This document shows positions 1 through 8,497 of a stretch of 64,000 bases of DNA, one piece after another. The notes beneath the pieces are model-generated. The model searched no databases. It was not told the origin of the DNA and saw only the letters and a list, made by a program, of their open reading frames with translations. The DNA is taken from NCBI RefSeq assembly GCF_000243215.1, contig NZ_JH594596.1, positions 2,812,392-2,876,391 of the forward strand. The letters are read 5' to 3'. Position 1 is the stretch's first letter. Each line of letters starts with the position of its first letter. The translations under genes were made by a program, and so were the position numbers. This DNA comes from Odoribacter laneus YIT 12061. GTDB taxonomy: Bacteria > Bacteroidota > Bacteroidia > Bacteroidales > Marinifilaceae.

Positions 1-2332
1 CACTTTTCAGCGTTTCCACAGGATTGCGTACAGCGGCCCGCCAGGTTTGCCAAACGACCGTTAACATTCCAACTAAAAAAACAAAAACTCCGACACCGAT
101 ATAAGTCCACACCGTCATGTGTTGCTGGTATACGAACTGTTTTATCCATTGTAAAGTAAAATATCCTCCTACAGGTAAAGCGATCAGAAAGGCTATTAAA
201 ATCCATTTCACAAAACGACTGCAAAGCACTTCCATAACCTGCATTTCAGTCGCCCCGCTTACTTTCCGGAGCGCGATCTCTTTCATCCGATTTTCTACGG
301 AATACCAAGCCAGACCGAACAGTCCCAAACAAGTTAAAATCAAACTTATCCAAGAAAATACCAACACCAGACGGAACATCTTTTGTTGATCCCGGTGTAA
401 ATTCCGGAAAGCATCGGCTAAAGTTTCCCATTCAAACGGTTGTTCATCAGGTGCAATTTCTTTCCACAAAGCCATCATTTTGGCAATTGCTGCCGAACAG
501 TTCTTCTCTGAAACCTTTACCACTGTTGTATAAGGATATTCCGAAGAAATCATTAAAGGCTCAATTGCCCTCGTTAAATCATCGAAAATATAATTGTGAA
601 CGACCCCGCATATGATATATTCTTGTCCACTAAATTCAAAACGACTTCCTACAGGATTTTTTATCTCCCACCTTTCGATCACTGCCTCATTGACCACGAT
701 ATGATTTTTGGGAGAAGAGGCTGTATAGGGTGCTCCCTCTACAAATTGCAAATTAAATAAACGAAAATAATTCTCATCGGCATATACCAAGTTCATATTT
801 TTCCCGTTAACATATATCATTCCATCTGTCATTGCCGATCCCCAGGCAATCTCTTCAATTTCGGGAATAGAAGAAAGCCGTTCGTGGAATACAGCTCCTA
901 AATCTTCGTCCATCATTACGTCTGGATCAATTAGAATAATGTTTTCAGCTCCCAAACGATTATGGGCAATAAAATCCATCTGGCGCTGGACATTTACCGT
1001 AAAAATCAATAAAACAATGGAGATGGCAAATTGAGCCACCACCATTCCCGTTATCAAACGGGAACGTTTTCCATATTCTTGTTTTAAAATACGACTTAAT
1101 TGTGATTCGCCTAATCGGGAAAAAATGTAGAGCGTAGGCAGAACAATTACTAAGGCTAACAAGCCCAGCAAAACCCAAGGAGTCGCTCCGGTAAAAAAAT
1201 CAGAAAAAAGCAAACGGGCTTCAAACAACCCATTGAATTGAGGCAAAAACTGATAAATTAATATAAAAGCGACGCCCACGGCAAAGAGTACCTGCAAAGT
1301 TGTCTCAATCATCAGTTGTGTCTTCATCTGTCCCCTGGAAGCCCCAAATACCATTTGTTGTCCTGTATTTCTCAACCGCTGTAACGTACGGGTCATACTG
1401 ATATTGATATAATTAAAACAAGCAATCAGCAAAACAGCTAAGGCGATACTCATTCCGATGTATAAAAATAAAGGGTTTCTATTCAAAATTAATCCCTCCA
1501 ATTCCGCATCGGAAGCAAAATAAACATCATCCAACGGAACAAATATCATTTTACCGTCCGTATTGAAAGTAGAATCAGCCGCAATTTTATTTTCGATATC
1601 TTCGGCCTTTACCCCTTCGCTTAAGCCGATAAAAGTATAATACGACCCAACCCAGCCTTTTAAATTCGTAGCAATCTCAGCTTCCGGCAAGCCGGTTAAT
1701 AAACTGTAATTGAAAAAATTTCTTTGGGAATCATCCAAGATGGCCGTTATAGTATAGACTTTTTCCCCCATCTTACTATAAGTCGTTCCATTGGATAAGC
1801 GTACCGTTTGACTGACATTTAAAACTAAAGATTCTCCTATAGCATTTTCTTTCCCAAACTGTTTTAAAGCAAAAGAACGGGTCACCGCTATTTCTCCGGG
1901 TCGTTTAAGTGTTTGCTCTAAATCGCCTTGTATCACTTTCGGTTGAAAAATACGGACAAAATCCGGCAGTACTTCATAATACCCCTTTATCTCCCGAGAA
2001 TTACCCTTATCAACCACCTGAACGTTACAGTAATGAAAAACACAGTAATCTTCTATTTCCGGATACCGGTCTTTTAACTGTAAAGCCAAACTCCCTTCAC
2101 TGCCTCCAAAAAGCTCCAATTCCGTATTTCCGTAGAAAACATTGGTCTCTTTTAACCCATACCAACGATCACTATTGGGTAAAGCATGCGCAATCCGGTA
2201 TTCATTTCCAACAAAACCAGACATTAAAATGCTACATGTCAAACCCACAATCAAACTAAATACAGAAATGACAGTATAGACTTTATTTCGTGCCCAACTA
2301 CGAAAAATCATTTTAAATTGGATCAGTTTCAT
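1..2332 (-). CDS. FtsX/MacB-type ABC transporter permease (3' end cut by window edge)
   Basis: This is a large inner-membrane permease of the MacB/FtsX superfamily. It reads open from an ATG at 2332 to the window edge for 777 codons, ending NPVETLKS; paralogues in this window end in the same motif plus Glu and a stop, so only a few codons are missing. TM1 is near residues 16-37, followed by a periplasmic MacB-like domain. TM2-TM5 lie at about 287-445, then a second periplasmic domain, then TM6-TM8 at about 655-770. The cytoplasmic motif KEIALRKVSGA near residue 686 is the FtsX contact with the ATPase. Family members move lipids, lipoproteins or peptides, or transmit force to periplasmic partners; the substrate here is unknown. 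It is divergent from the TPR/HTH regulator at 2683. Its upstream region carries a sigma-54-like box and paired palindromic sites. No ATPase gene is adjacent. Confidence 0.9.
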   Translation of the reverse strand, partial: MKLIQFKMIFRSWARNKVYTVISVFSLIVGLTCSILMSGFVGNEYRIAHALPNSDRWYGLKETNVFYGNTELELFGGSEGSLALQLKDRYPEIEDYCVFHYCNVQVVDKGNSREIKGYYEVLPDFVRIFQPKVIQGDLEQTLKRPGEIAVTRSFALKQFGKENAIGESLVLNVSQTVRLSNGTTYSKMGEKVYTITAILDDSQRNFFNYSLLTGLPEAEIATNLKGWVGSYYTFIGLSEGVKAEDIENKIAADSTFNTDGKMIFVPLDDVYFASDAELEGLILNRNPLFLYIGMSIALAVLLIACFNYINISMTRTLQRLRNTGQQMVFGASRGQMKTQLMIETTLQVLFAVGVAFILIYQFLPQFNGLFEARLLFSDFFTGATPWVLLGLLALVIVLPTLYIFSRLGESQLSRILKQEYGKRSRLITGMVVAQFAISIVLLIFTVNVQRQMDFIAHNRLGAENIILIDPDVMMDEDLGAVFHERLSSIPEIEEIAWGSAMTDGMIYVNGKNMNLVYADENYFRLFNLQFVEGAPYTASSPKNHIVVNEAVIERWEIKNPVGSRFEFSGQEYIICGVVHNYIFDDLTRAIEPLMISSEYPYTTVVKVSEKNCSAAIAKMMALWKEIAPDEQPFEWETLADAFRNLHRDQQKMFRLVLVFSWISLILTCLGLFGLAWYSVENRMKEIALRKVSGATEMQVMEVLCSRFVKWILIAFLIALPVGGYFTLQWIKQFVYQQHMTVWTYIGVGVFVFLVGMLTVVWQTWRAAVRNPVETLKS

Positions 2333-2377
2333 AAGATAATCATTTATATTTTATTGCATTGTATTTCGTCTCTTCCC

Positions 2378-2449
2378 TTGGCTCTACAAACGTTTTTACC
2401 TAAAAAGTATTCGGTACCCCTTTTTCTATTGGGCTTTACAAACGTTTTA
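2378..2449. repeat. Two direct repeats in the permease leader
   Basis: Two near-copies, at about 2378-2398 and 2429-2449, share TACAAACGTTTT preceded by TTGG and a short pyrimidine stretch. They lie between the predicted promoter at 2474-2489 and the start codon at 2332, so they would be transcribed in the 5' leader of the minus-strand permease. Function is unknown. They could be operator or RNA-binding repeats, or a chance local duplication. Confidence 0.45.
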
Positions 2450-2473
2450 TATTTCAAAATATATTATATAATA

Positions 2474-2489
2474 CACAAAAAATATACCA
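2474..2489 (-). promoter_or_regulatory. Sigma-54-like -24/-12 box for the permease at 1-2332
   Basis: Read on the minus strand the 16-mer is TGGTATATTTTTTGTG. It has the GG at -24 and TTG at -12 with the correct five-base gap of the RpoN consensus TGGCAC-N5-TTGCA, but it deviates at several other positions. On its own it would be weak. It is supported by the paired palindromes 55 bp upstream, the same geometry as at three other permease operons in this window. Confidence 0.55.
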
Positions 2490-2543
2490 AACAAAATAAA
2501 CTATTAATAATCAAATATATACACCCAAATTATTTCAAATAAA

Positions 2544-2582
2544 TGTCCAAAAAATAGACATTTTCTGTCTAAAAAATTAACA
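2544..2582. promoter_or_regulatory. Tandem palindromic activator sites
   Basis: The first site, 2544-2560, is TGTCCAAAAAATAGACA, with half-sites TGTC and GACA separated by nine bases. The second, 2566-2582, is TGTCTAAAAAATTAACA, with one half-site base changed. They start 22 bp apart, two helical turns, so a pair of dimers would bind one face of the DNA. The proximal site starts 55 bp upstream of the sigma-54-like box at 2474-2489. Related pairs occur at 16679, 21607 and 27484. Confidence 0.65.
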
Positions 2583-2654
2583 AGAAAAAAGCGTATTGCG
2601 TTCCTTTTTCGAAAAGAGGATACATTTGACTGAACACATTTAAGGCTATTGTAT

Positions 2655-2662
2655 TACTTTTG
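2655..2662 (+). promoter_or_regulatory. TAnnTTTG-type -7 element before the TPR/HTH gene
   Basis: TACTTTTG matches the Bacteroidetes primary sigma -7 consensus exactly and sits 20 bp before the ATG at 2683. A TTTG at 2625-2628 is the nearest -33 candidate, but its 26-bp spacing is longer than usual. Transcription from here would diverge from the permease promoter. Confidence 0.5.
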
Positions 2663-2682
2663 CCCGAGGAAATTTTCTATAT

Positions 2683-3795
2683 ATGAAATTATTATTTTTA
2701 TTGACAATCTTTTTTTGTAGCTACGGGCAATCTTTGGGAAAGGAAGATATCCTTCCGGAAAAATCATCCTCTTTTTCCACCCTACAGCATCTGACAGATC
2801 GCTTTGACCGAAAGACAGTGGCCCGAAGGATCTTACAAGAAGCCGACCGATACTACCCGGACTTAGCCCATCTTTCAGATTCTCTCCTCCTTATCGCTAT
2901 TAAATATTATAAAAATCAAGAAAACTCCCCGGACCTGTCCCGGTTATATTATTACCTGGGAATTTGTTACGAAACAGAAAACAGATCCCCAGAAGCATTG
3001 AAAGCTTATCTCCAATCCGTGAATACACTATCGGCAGAAAGCGACGTATTTTTTAAACAAGATCTCGACAAACGCCTGCATATTTTACAGAACCAATTCG
3101 GCAAACAAGAGGTAGAAGATCTGCAATGGAAATATCGGTACCTTACCGCTCAAACTCAGGTTGACAGCCTTTCCCGCCAATTAAAAATATGGAAGACCAG
3201 CAGTATTTTACTTTTACTCGCTTTATGCATTATTTTCTTTTTATCCCGTTACCGGGCAAGTTGCCGAAAACGGGAATTATTCGAAAGCCAATTGTTTATA
3301 GAACGCCTGCAACGGGCTGAGGATGAATTAAAAGAAAAACTCGTCCAGAAATTAGATGAGAAAGACAATAAATTAAAGGATTTCTTTCAACACCGGGTAG
3401 AGATGATTAAAGAATTTGTAGCACTTTCCAGGAAATACAGTAATAATGTGGAAAAGCTGAAAGATAATTTCAAACGGATGGTTTCTACTGATTCCTTTTC
3501 TCCAACCGATTGGAATTTATTAAAAGAAGGGGTGAATATTATGGGATACGGAATCCTCGATTATTTGAAAACAACATTTCCCGATTTAACAGAAGAAAAT
3601 CTGCGTTACTGTGCCCTTATATGCGCCGGGTTTGAAACAGATGAACTGGCTATACTGTGGGACATCAACAACGATTCTATCTACAAACGCCGTACCCGAC
3701 TCCGGCAAAAATTAGGACTGGAAAAAAATCAGGATCTGAAACGATTTTTCGAAAACCAAATAGAACGCCTTCATCAAAATCGCTCCGAAAAATGA
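2683..3795 (+). CDS. Membrane-anchored TPR protein with C-terminal LuxR-like HTH
   Basis: This 370-residue protein is probably a membrane-tethered transcription regulator. A signal peptide (residues 1-19) leads to a periplasmic helical region with TPR-like pairs (about 35-135; note LYYYLGICYE and EALKAYLQSV). A single transmembrane helix lies at about 171-189. A charged coiled coil follows (about 196-240). The C-terminal segment at about 293-355 has the pattern DLTEENLRYCALICAGF, then ELAILWDI, then RRTRLRQKLGL, which resembles a LuxR/GerE-type helix-turn-helix. TPR-TM-HTH proteins of this layout are common in Bacteroidetes and are thought to sense periplasmic signals; no target is known here. 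It sits between two FtsX-type permease genes, one divergent and one downstream on the same strand, so it may control one or both. Confidence 0.75.
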   Translation: MKLLFLLTIFFCSYGQSLGKEDILPEKSSSFSTLQHLTDRFDRKTVARRILQEADRYYPDLAHLSDSLLLIAIKYYKNQENSPDLSRLYYYLGICYETENRSPEALKAYLQSVNTLSAESDVFFKQDLDKRLHILQNQFGKQEVEDLQWKYRYLTAQTQVDSLSRQLKIWKTSSILLLLALCIIFFLSRYRASCRKRELFESQLFIERLQRAEDELKEKLVQKLDEKDNKLKDFFQHRVEMIKEFVALSRKYSNNVEKLKDNFKRMVSTDSFSPTDWNLLKEGVNIMGYGILDYLKTTFPDLTEENLRYCALICAGFETDELAILWDINNDSIYKRRTRLRQKLGLEKNQDLKRFFENQIERLHQNRSEK

Positions 3796-4029
3796 TCCTT
3801 TTCCAACATCTGGAAGGGATGTCCGGTTCTTTATTTTTTAACTATCATATTTACAGACAACTAGCTAAAGGATGTCCCGATTGATTATGGAATGTCCTAT
3901 AGGATCTGTACGCCTTTCTGCTTATTTTTATTTCGATTCAAACAGAACTTTTTTATAAGAAACCGGAAGTCGATAACAATGGACTTTCCTGATAAGCGCC
4001 AATTTAATCTATATGCTATTATAAATACG

Positions 4030-6303
4030 ATGAAAAAATTACTTTACATTCTCCGGGAGATTTTCAAATTCAGAAATACCACTTTTACAAAAGTTATTTC
4101 TCTTACCATTGGTTTATTTGTAGGGGTAATGGCATTCAGTTATTGTACTTTTGAAATGAATTACGATAACTTTCACAAAGATGCGGAACATATTTTTCGT
4201 ATAGGTACCCCGGAAGGTGATAATGGAAGCCGAGCACCTTTAATATCTGAACTCAAACAGGAAATGCCGGAAATAAAAGAAGTAACCTGTTTTAGTCGTC
4301 GACAAGTTTACACTTATCAAACCCCCAAACATACTTTTTATGTAAATACTATTTTTGCAGATACCTCCTTCTTCCGTATATTTTCATTTCAGGTCTTATC
4401 CGGTAATCCCCATACAGATCTGAATGATCCTCATAAAATATTCATTTCTCAAAAATGGGCCCGTATCTTGTTTGGAGAGGCCGAACCAAGGGGGCAGGAA
4501 ATTTTATGCAAAGGAAAATTACTTACAGTAGCGGGTGTATTTCAAGACATCCCCCGGAATTCTCATCTGATGAATCTGACGATTATCCGGTCTATGGAAA
4601 GTTTGGGTAATAAAAGCTGGGAAGGTCCCCGTAGTTTTCAAAGCTACCTCCAATTAAAACCCCATACCGACCTAAAATCGGTAGAACAAAAAGTACAAGC
4701 GATCGCCAACCGTCATGAGAAAAACCCTACTTCTATTAACTATATTTTACAGCCTCTTCAAGAGCTTCATCTAAAATACGGATGGGGTTATTCTTATGTC
4801 ATTATTGTAGGGGGATTGGGCTTTATCATTGTATTGGTCTCGGCTTTAAACTATATTTTAATTGCCATTTCCGATTTAGTACACAAAGCCAAGGAAATTG
4901 GAATCCATAAAGTTAATGGAGCCAGTACGACAGATGTATTTTATATGTTTCTGACAGAAACGATCTTACTTCTCCTCTTAGCCGGTTTGCTGAGTATAGG
5001 TTTTATCTGGGGCAACCGTTCCTTTTTCGAAAATATCATGTATATCAATTATGCAGACATATTTAATACGGAAGCAATCTTCACTATCTGTATTTTTATT
5101 TTGTTCCTCATTTTAGTTACGGGAGTAATCCCTGCACGTATATTCGCCATTGTACCTATATTACAGATTTTTCGCCAAGCTCATTCCAGGCATCACTACT
5201 GGAAATATGCCCTATTATGGTGTCAGTTCGCTTCTGCTTGTTTATTAATTACGCTGGTAATTATCTTTACCAGCCAATTTCGTACCTTGATGAACCGAGA
5301 CCTCGGCTATAGTATGGAACGACTCTATTGTGCTGAAATATACTGCGGTGACCCTTACCCTACCATGGCTTCTGTAAAAGCGGAAATAAGCCGTCTTCCT
5401 TTTGTTTCCGGCATCACTTTTGTCGATATTCTTCCTTTATGGGTAGGGACAACGACCCTTTACGATGCCAATCAACAAGGCATTACTGAAAGCTGTGTCC
5501 TTTACACAGATAAAGATTTCTTTCCCGTTATGGGGATTCCTATCCTGGAAGGAGAAAATCCGGAAAACGCCTTATCTAAAGCAAACGGAGCTATTGTGAA
5601 TGAGAAATTTATTGCTCATTTGAAAAATATCGGAAAAGGAAACGAAAACCTCTTTCTTTACAAAAAACCTTTACAAATCGAAAGTATATGTCGGGATTTC
5701 CAGGTACAATCCCTCTATGCCTCCCAACAACCCTTGGTCATCCAGAAATTAACAGAACCGGATACGGCTTCTCTAACTTCTGTTTTAATACGGCTTCAAC
5801 AAAACAAACCAGAGGATATTACCCTTTTACAACATAAATTAAAAGAAACCTCTAAAAGACTTATTTCTTTTGAATTTTATAAATACAAACATCAAGCTTC
5901 CTACGAGGAAGAAGAGGATATGTGTCTTACCGTACAAATTTTTGCCTGTCTGGCTATCGTTATTGCGATATTAGGCTTAACCGGTTTTACAGGCGACGAA
6001 GTTGCCCGCAGGACCAAAGAGATAGCTATTCGCAAAGTAAACGGAGCCTCCTCCCTATCTATTACACTTCTCCTTTTACAAAATATTTGTTATCTGGCCC
6101 TTTTCTCTATTCCTTTTGCCCTTGCCGGAGCTTACTATTTCGGTAGTTTCTGGCTGGAAGATTTTGCCTATCGTATCCCCTTAAATTTATGGATTCTGGC
6201 AGGCGGTGCCTTTTTTACACTACTTATTATTTTAATTACCGTATTACTTAAAAGTCAGAAAGGCATCCGGGCCCGGCCAGCAAAAGCTTTAAAAAGTGAG
6301 TAA
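4030..6303 (+). CDS. FtsX/MacB-type ABC transporter permease
   Basis: This is a permease of about 757 residues with the same two-half design as the others: TM1 at about 20-40, a periplasmic MacB-like domain, three or four TMs, a second periplasmic domain and three final TMs. The coupling motifs are EIGIHKVNGAS near residue 288 and EIAIRKVNGAS near residue 663, and the protein ends ALKSE. I place the start at the ATG at 4030 because homologous neighbours begin a few residues before a KLxxxxRE/RN-type segment. An upstream in-frame ATG at 3892 would add 46 residues that look like non-coding sequence. It lies 234 bp behind the TPR/HTH regulator on the same strand. I found no sigma-54-like box or paired palindromes at the expected spacing here, so it may depend on the regulator's promoter. 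Confidence 0.88.
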   Translation: MKKLLYILREIFKFRNTTFTKVISLTIGLFVGVMAFSYCTFEMNYDNFHKDAEHIFRIGTPEGDNGSRAPLISELKQEMPEIKEVTCFSRRQVYTYQTPKHTFYVNTIFADTSFFRIFSFQVLSGNPHTDLNDPHKIFISQKWARILFGEAEPRGQEILCKGKLLTVAGVFQDIPRNSHLMNLTIIRSMESLGNKSWEGPRSFQSYLQLKPHTDLKSVEQKVQAIANRHEKNPTSINYILQPLQELHLKYGWGYSYVIIVGGLGFIIVLVSALNYILIAISDLVHKAKEIGIHKVNGASTTDVFYMFLTETILLLLLAGLLSIGFIWGNRSFFENIMYINYADIFNTEAIFTICIFILFLILVTGVIPARIFAIVPILQIFRQAHSRHHYWKYALLWCQFASACLLITLVIIFTSQFRTLMNRDLGYSMERLYCAEIYCGDPYPTMASVKAEISRLPFVSGITFVDILPLWVGTTTLYDANQQGITESCVLYTDKDFFPVMGIPILEGENPENALSKANGAIVNEKFIAHLKNIGKGNENLFLYKKPLQIESICRDFQVQSLYASQQPLVIQKLTEPDTASLTSVLIRLQQNKPEDITLLQHKLKETSKRLISFEFYKYKHQASYEEEEDMCLTVQIFACLAIVIAILGLTGFTGDEVARRTKEIAIRKVNGASSLSITLLLLQNICYLALFSIPFALAGAYYFGSFWLEDFAYRIPLNLWILAGGAFFTLLIILITVLLKSQKGIRARPAKALKSE

Positions 6304-6305
6304 TA

Positions 6306-6354
6306 ATTGTTTACAAAATGATTATCCACCTACTCATTTTGTCTTAAAAACAAT
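6306..6354 (+). terminator. Possible terminator hairpin after the permease
   Basis: An inner 9-bp stem, ACAAAATGA with TCATTTTGT (6313-6321 and 6334-6342), is extended by an outer ATTGTTT/AAACAAT pair. It starts two bases after the stop codon. There is no strong T-run, so termination is uncertain. Confidence 0.4.
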
Positions 6355-6389
6355 TTAAAAGCTTTTCTCAGTATGTTATATTATTTAAT

Positions 6390-6397
6390 TACATTTG
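6390..6397 (+). promoter_or_regulatory. TAnnTTTG -7 element before gene at 6472
   Basis: TACATTTG is a full match to the Bacteroidetes -7 consensus, about 75 bp before the chosen ATG. The -33 region is only T-rich (TTTT at 6363-6366), so this is a moderate call. Confidence 0.4.
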
Positions 6398-6471
6398 TCC
6401 AAAGAGATTCTTTGCTTTATCCAGAACAATAATTATATAGATTTCCCGAATTTTTGAACGAACGATACAAG

Positions 6472-7194
6472 ATGAGTCATAAATTTTTCGATACTTCTTT
6501 TCTAAACACGGTAAAAAATTGGAATATCAAAGACTATTTCCGACAATTATCTATTGTCATCGTCGGTATTGTAATTACCTTCCTTGCCAGTGACGTCATC
6601 AGCTATCAAAGCAAACAAAAAGAAGTAGAAAAAATCACAGGCATGATAAAAGAAGAACTAAAAGATAATTTGAAGTCATTATATTTTCTCCAAAGTCGTT
6701 TGGAACTTGAGTTTAATCTCTATAATCTGATCCGCAAAAACCTGAATGATTTCAGTAATTTACCACAAGATTCCCTTCAAAAATACCAGTCTTTACCGGG
6801 AAACGATTACCGCCACCTGTTCAAAACTCAATCTTTTGATGTCTTTAAAAATTCAGGCTTAATTCCGCATATTAAAAATAAAGTTTTTCTGAATAAACTC
6901 TTTTCCTGCTACAATTCTTTACAGTTTTCTCAAGAATGGATAAATACGTATTACAATGATAAGACAAAAGCCACCCAGAAATGGCTATCTACACTCAGTA
7001 TAAAAGAGGCACAACACTTATATAAAGAAGAAGCAGATTCAAGCATTGATCCTTCCCAATACTGGAAATTGATTTTAGCAAACGACAATACCCGTAATTT
7101 TTATATCAATGCTCTCGGTTATCTGGAAACTATCATAAACGAATGCCAAAAGACGGAAAAATTGCTACAAGAAACACTTCAAAATTTTGAATAA
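6472..7194 (+). CDS. Single-pass membrane protein of unknown function
   Basis: This 240-residue protein has one clear transmembrane helix near the N-terminus (about residues 22-42, around LSIVIVGIVITFLASDVI). A charged, helical, probably coiled-coil region follows (KQKEVEKITGMIKEELKDN) and then a long helical domain rich in Asn, Gln and Lys. The layout resembles DUF6090-type Bacteroidetes proteins, which have a short membrane anchor and a helical soluble part, but I cannot confirm that family. I prefer the ATG at 6472 over an in-frame TTG at 6454, which would add six residues. It follows the permease at 4030 by 168 bp and has its own -7 element. Function is not assigned. Confidence 0.6.
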   Translation: MSHKFFDTSFLNTVKNWNIKDYFRQLSIVIVGIVITFLASDVISYQSKQKEVEKITGMIKEELKDNLKSLYFLQSRLELEFNLYNLIRKNLNDFSNLPQDSLQKYQSLPGNDYRHLFKTQSFDVFKNSGLIPHIKNKVFLNKLFSCYNSLQFSQEWINTYYNDKTKATQKWLSTLSIKEAQHLYKEEADSSIDPSQYWKLILANDNTRNFYINALGYLETIINECQKTEKLLQETLQNFE

Positions 7195-7633
7195 TTACTC
7201 TCTTTCTTCCCTATAATAAGAGGAACATAGCTGTTCAGATACTCCTTCGTTCAAAGAGAAATAAGAAATCCTGAATTATTTATAAAGGGGAAGAAACCAA
7301 TAATTTTTGTAAAATAGCTGTAAATAAACCAAATACTACTCTCTCTTTTCTGAAAAATAAAAAACTATTTTGCATCTTCACGCAGGAATTTTCCTTTTAA
7401 TCGGTCTAATAAAGGAAGGGGGATTAAAACTTGTTTCTCCTGTTGGATCCTTTTTCCGGAAATAAATAAAATGTTTTACCCATTCAAAGGACAAGTGTGC
7501 CGGATAAATTGAATGAAAGGGGTGTGAATCACCCAGCCAACAGACCAACTATAAGGACGATTTGTGCCATTATATCCATGTGAATTAAATGTGTGAACCT
7601 TAGTATATTATTAATTATTTAAATCAAAAAAAG
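7195..7633. other. Intergenic region, 439 bp
   Basis: No credible gene is visible. It contains a small perfect hairpin, GGGTG-TGAAT-CACCC, at 7520-7534 and the promoter candidate for the Cys-rich protein at its right end. The rest is AT-rich sequence without repeats that I could recognise. Confidence 0.5.
7561..7593 (+). promoter_or_regulatory. Promoter for the Cys-rich secreted protein
   Basis: TTTG at 7561-7564 and TAAATGTG at 7586-7593 are separated by 21 bp. This fits the Bacteroidetes TTTG/TAnnTTTG promoter with one mismatch in the -7 element. The start codon is about 40 bp downstream. Confidence 0.5.
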
Positions 7634-7912
7634 ATGAAAGCTTTATTCATTGCTTTAGTGCTTGTATTTACAGTAAGCGTTGCTTCTGCTCAAAGTAACA
7701 AAACCACAAAAGACGGGAAAAAAGAATGTAAAAAAGAATGTGTGGTAAAAAAAGAATGCTGTAAAGAGAAGAAAGACGCCAAATGCTGCAAAGAAGGAAA
7801 GAAGGACGCTAAATGCTGTAAAGAGGGGCAAAAAGAAGGAAAGTGTTGCAAAGAAGGAAAAAAGGGAACCTGTGAAAACAGCGAAAAAAAATGCTGTAAA
7901 GACAAAAAATAA
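7634..7912 (+). CDS. Small secreted Cys/Lys-rich repeat protein
   Basis: This 92-residue protein has a clear signal peptide, with cleavage likely after VSVASA (about residue 19). The mature part of about 73 residues has 13 cysteines and is dominated by lysine and glutamate. Five CC pairs occur, four of them within repeats of the form CCKEGKK or close variants; the codons vary between repeats, so this is not a recent exact duplication. There is no aromatic core and it is unlikely to be a globular enzyme. The composition suggests a periplasmic or surface metal binder (metallothionein-like) or a disulfide-linked basic peptide; this is inference. I do not recognise the family. It has its own promoter candidate and is followed by a long structured region with a strong terminator. 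Confidence 0.75.
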   Translation: MKALFIALVLVFTVSVASAQSNKTTKDGKKECKKECVVKKECCKEKKDAKCCKEGKKDAKCCKEGQKEGKCCKEGKKGTCENSEKKCCKDKK

Positions 7913-7943
7913 GCTCCAAATGCAGCGCTGTTTAAATTAAGTT

Positions 7944-8144
7944 ATCCAAAAGTTTTGGAGAAGAGCGGAACGGCCTTCCAGTCTGATTTCCAAGATCGGA
8001 CAGACTTTTGGTCAGCGACTTTATGGTTTTGATAAACGGGAATTTTCCTCTTATCAATCGGCATAACGCTAATTCGGTATATTCCCGGAATAATGAAGTT
8101 TAACCGAACGAGCTCCTTGTGAGTTCGTTCGGTTTTACATTTTT
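7944..8144 (+). other. Structured 3' UTR or small RNA candidate
   Basis: This stretch is unusually rich in inverted repeats. They include TCCAAAA-G-TTTTGGA near 7945-7960, AGTCTG (7980-7985) with CAGACT (8001-8006), and TTGATAA (8029-8035) with TTATCAA (8051-8057) around an inner GGAA/TTCC. It ends in the strong terminator at 8102-8144. It could be the long 3' UTR of the Cys-rich gene or a separate small RNA. I see no internal promoter that settles this. Confidence 0.35.
8102..8144 (+). terminator. Strong intrinsic terminator
   Basis: AACCGAACGAGCTC (8102-8115) pairs with GAGTTCGTTCGGTT (8121-8134) across the loop CTTGT. That is a 14-bp stem with a single G-U pair, followed by a T-rich tract to 8144. 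It would end transcripts from the Cys-rich gene or from a small RNA in the preceding 160 bp. Confidence 0.8.
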
Positions 8145-8239
8145 AAGGATTATCCCTGAAAATAAGATTTAACGACTGAAATAGAAGAAATCCCACAAAT
8201 AAAAATCTAGATTTAATATATATACTCCTTCTCCGGTCG

Positions 8240-8419
8240 TTTGTGTTTTTCAGTCGTGCTTCACTCGCTTTTCTGTAAGCTCAAGCTCCGTTAAAACACC
8301 AAAACTTCCTCCTTTTAGACAGGCAAAGCCTGCCTAACGTCGGCGGACAAATGGTGTTTTTTTACACTCCGCTTTCGCACAGAAAGACGCTCCTTCCCGC
8401 AATGACTGAAAAACACAAA
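8240..8419. repeat. Hairpin-rich repeat unit 1
   Basis: The outer inverted repeats are TTTGTGTTTTTCAGTC at 8240-8255 and its exact complement at 8404-8419. Inside them lie short variable segments around TTCTGT and its complement ACAGAA. Next come AAAACACC (8293-8300) and GGTGTTTT (8353-8360). The centre is the 46-bp core at 8305-8350: CTTCCTCCTTTTAG, a small hairpin (CAGGC-AAA-GCCTG), then CCTAACGTCGGCGGACAA. The same architecture recurs, inverted, at 8498-8691. A short open frame over part of this unit (8351-8590) has no protein-like character. Confidence 0.8.
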
Positions 8420-8497
8420 CAACCTCCGATACCCGCCAAATCCTCCCCTCGTCGCTTCTTTAAATGTTTTCTCAAAATTCCTGTGTTTGAAGCCGGA

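Noticed and set aside
3820-3859. TGTC and GACA half-sites before the permease at 4030
   Set aside because: The half-sites are imperfect, their spacing is 23 bp, and no TGGYAT-N5-TTG box lies 54-55 bp downstream, so I do not count it as a fifth regulatory module.
3892-4029. Upstream in-frame start of the permease at 4030
   Set aside because: The extra 46 residues do not resemble other family N-termini, which begin a few residues before TM1.
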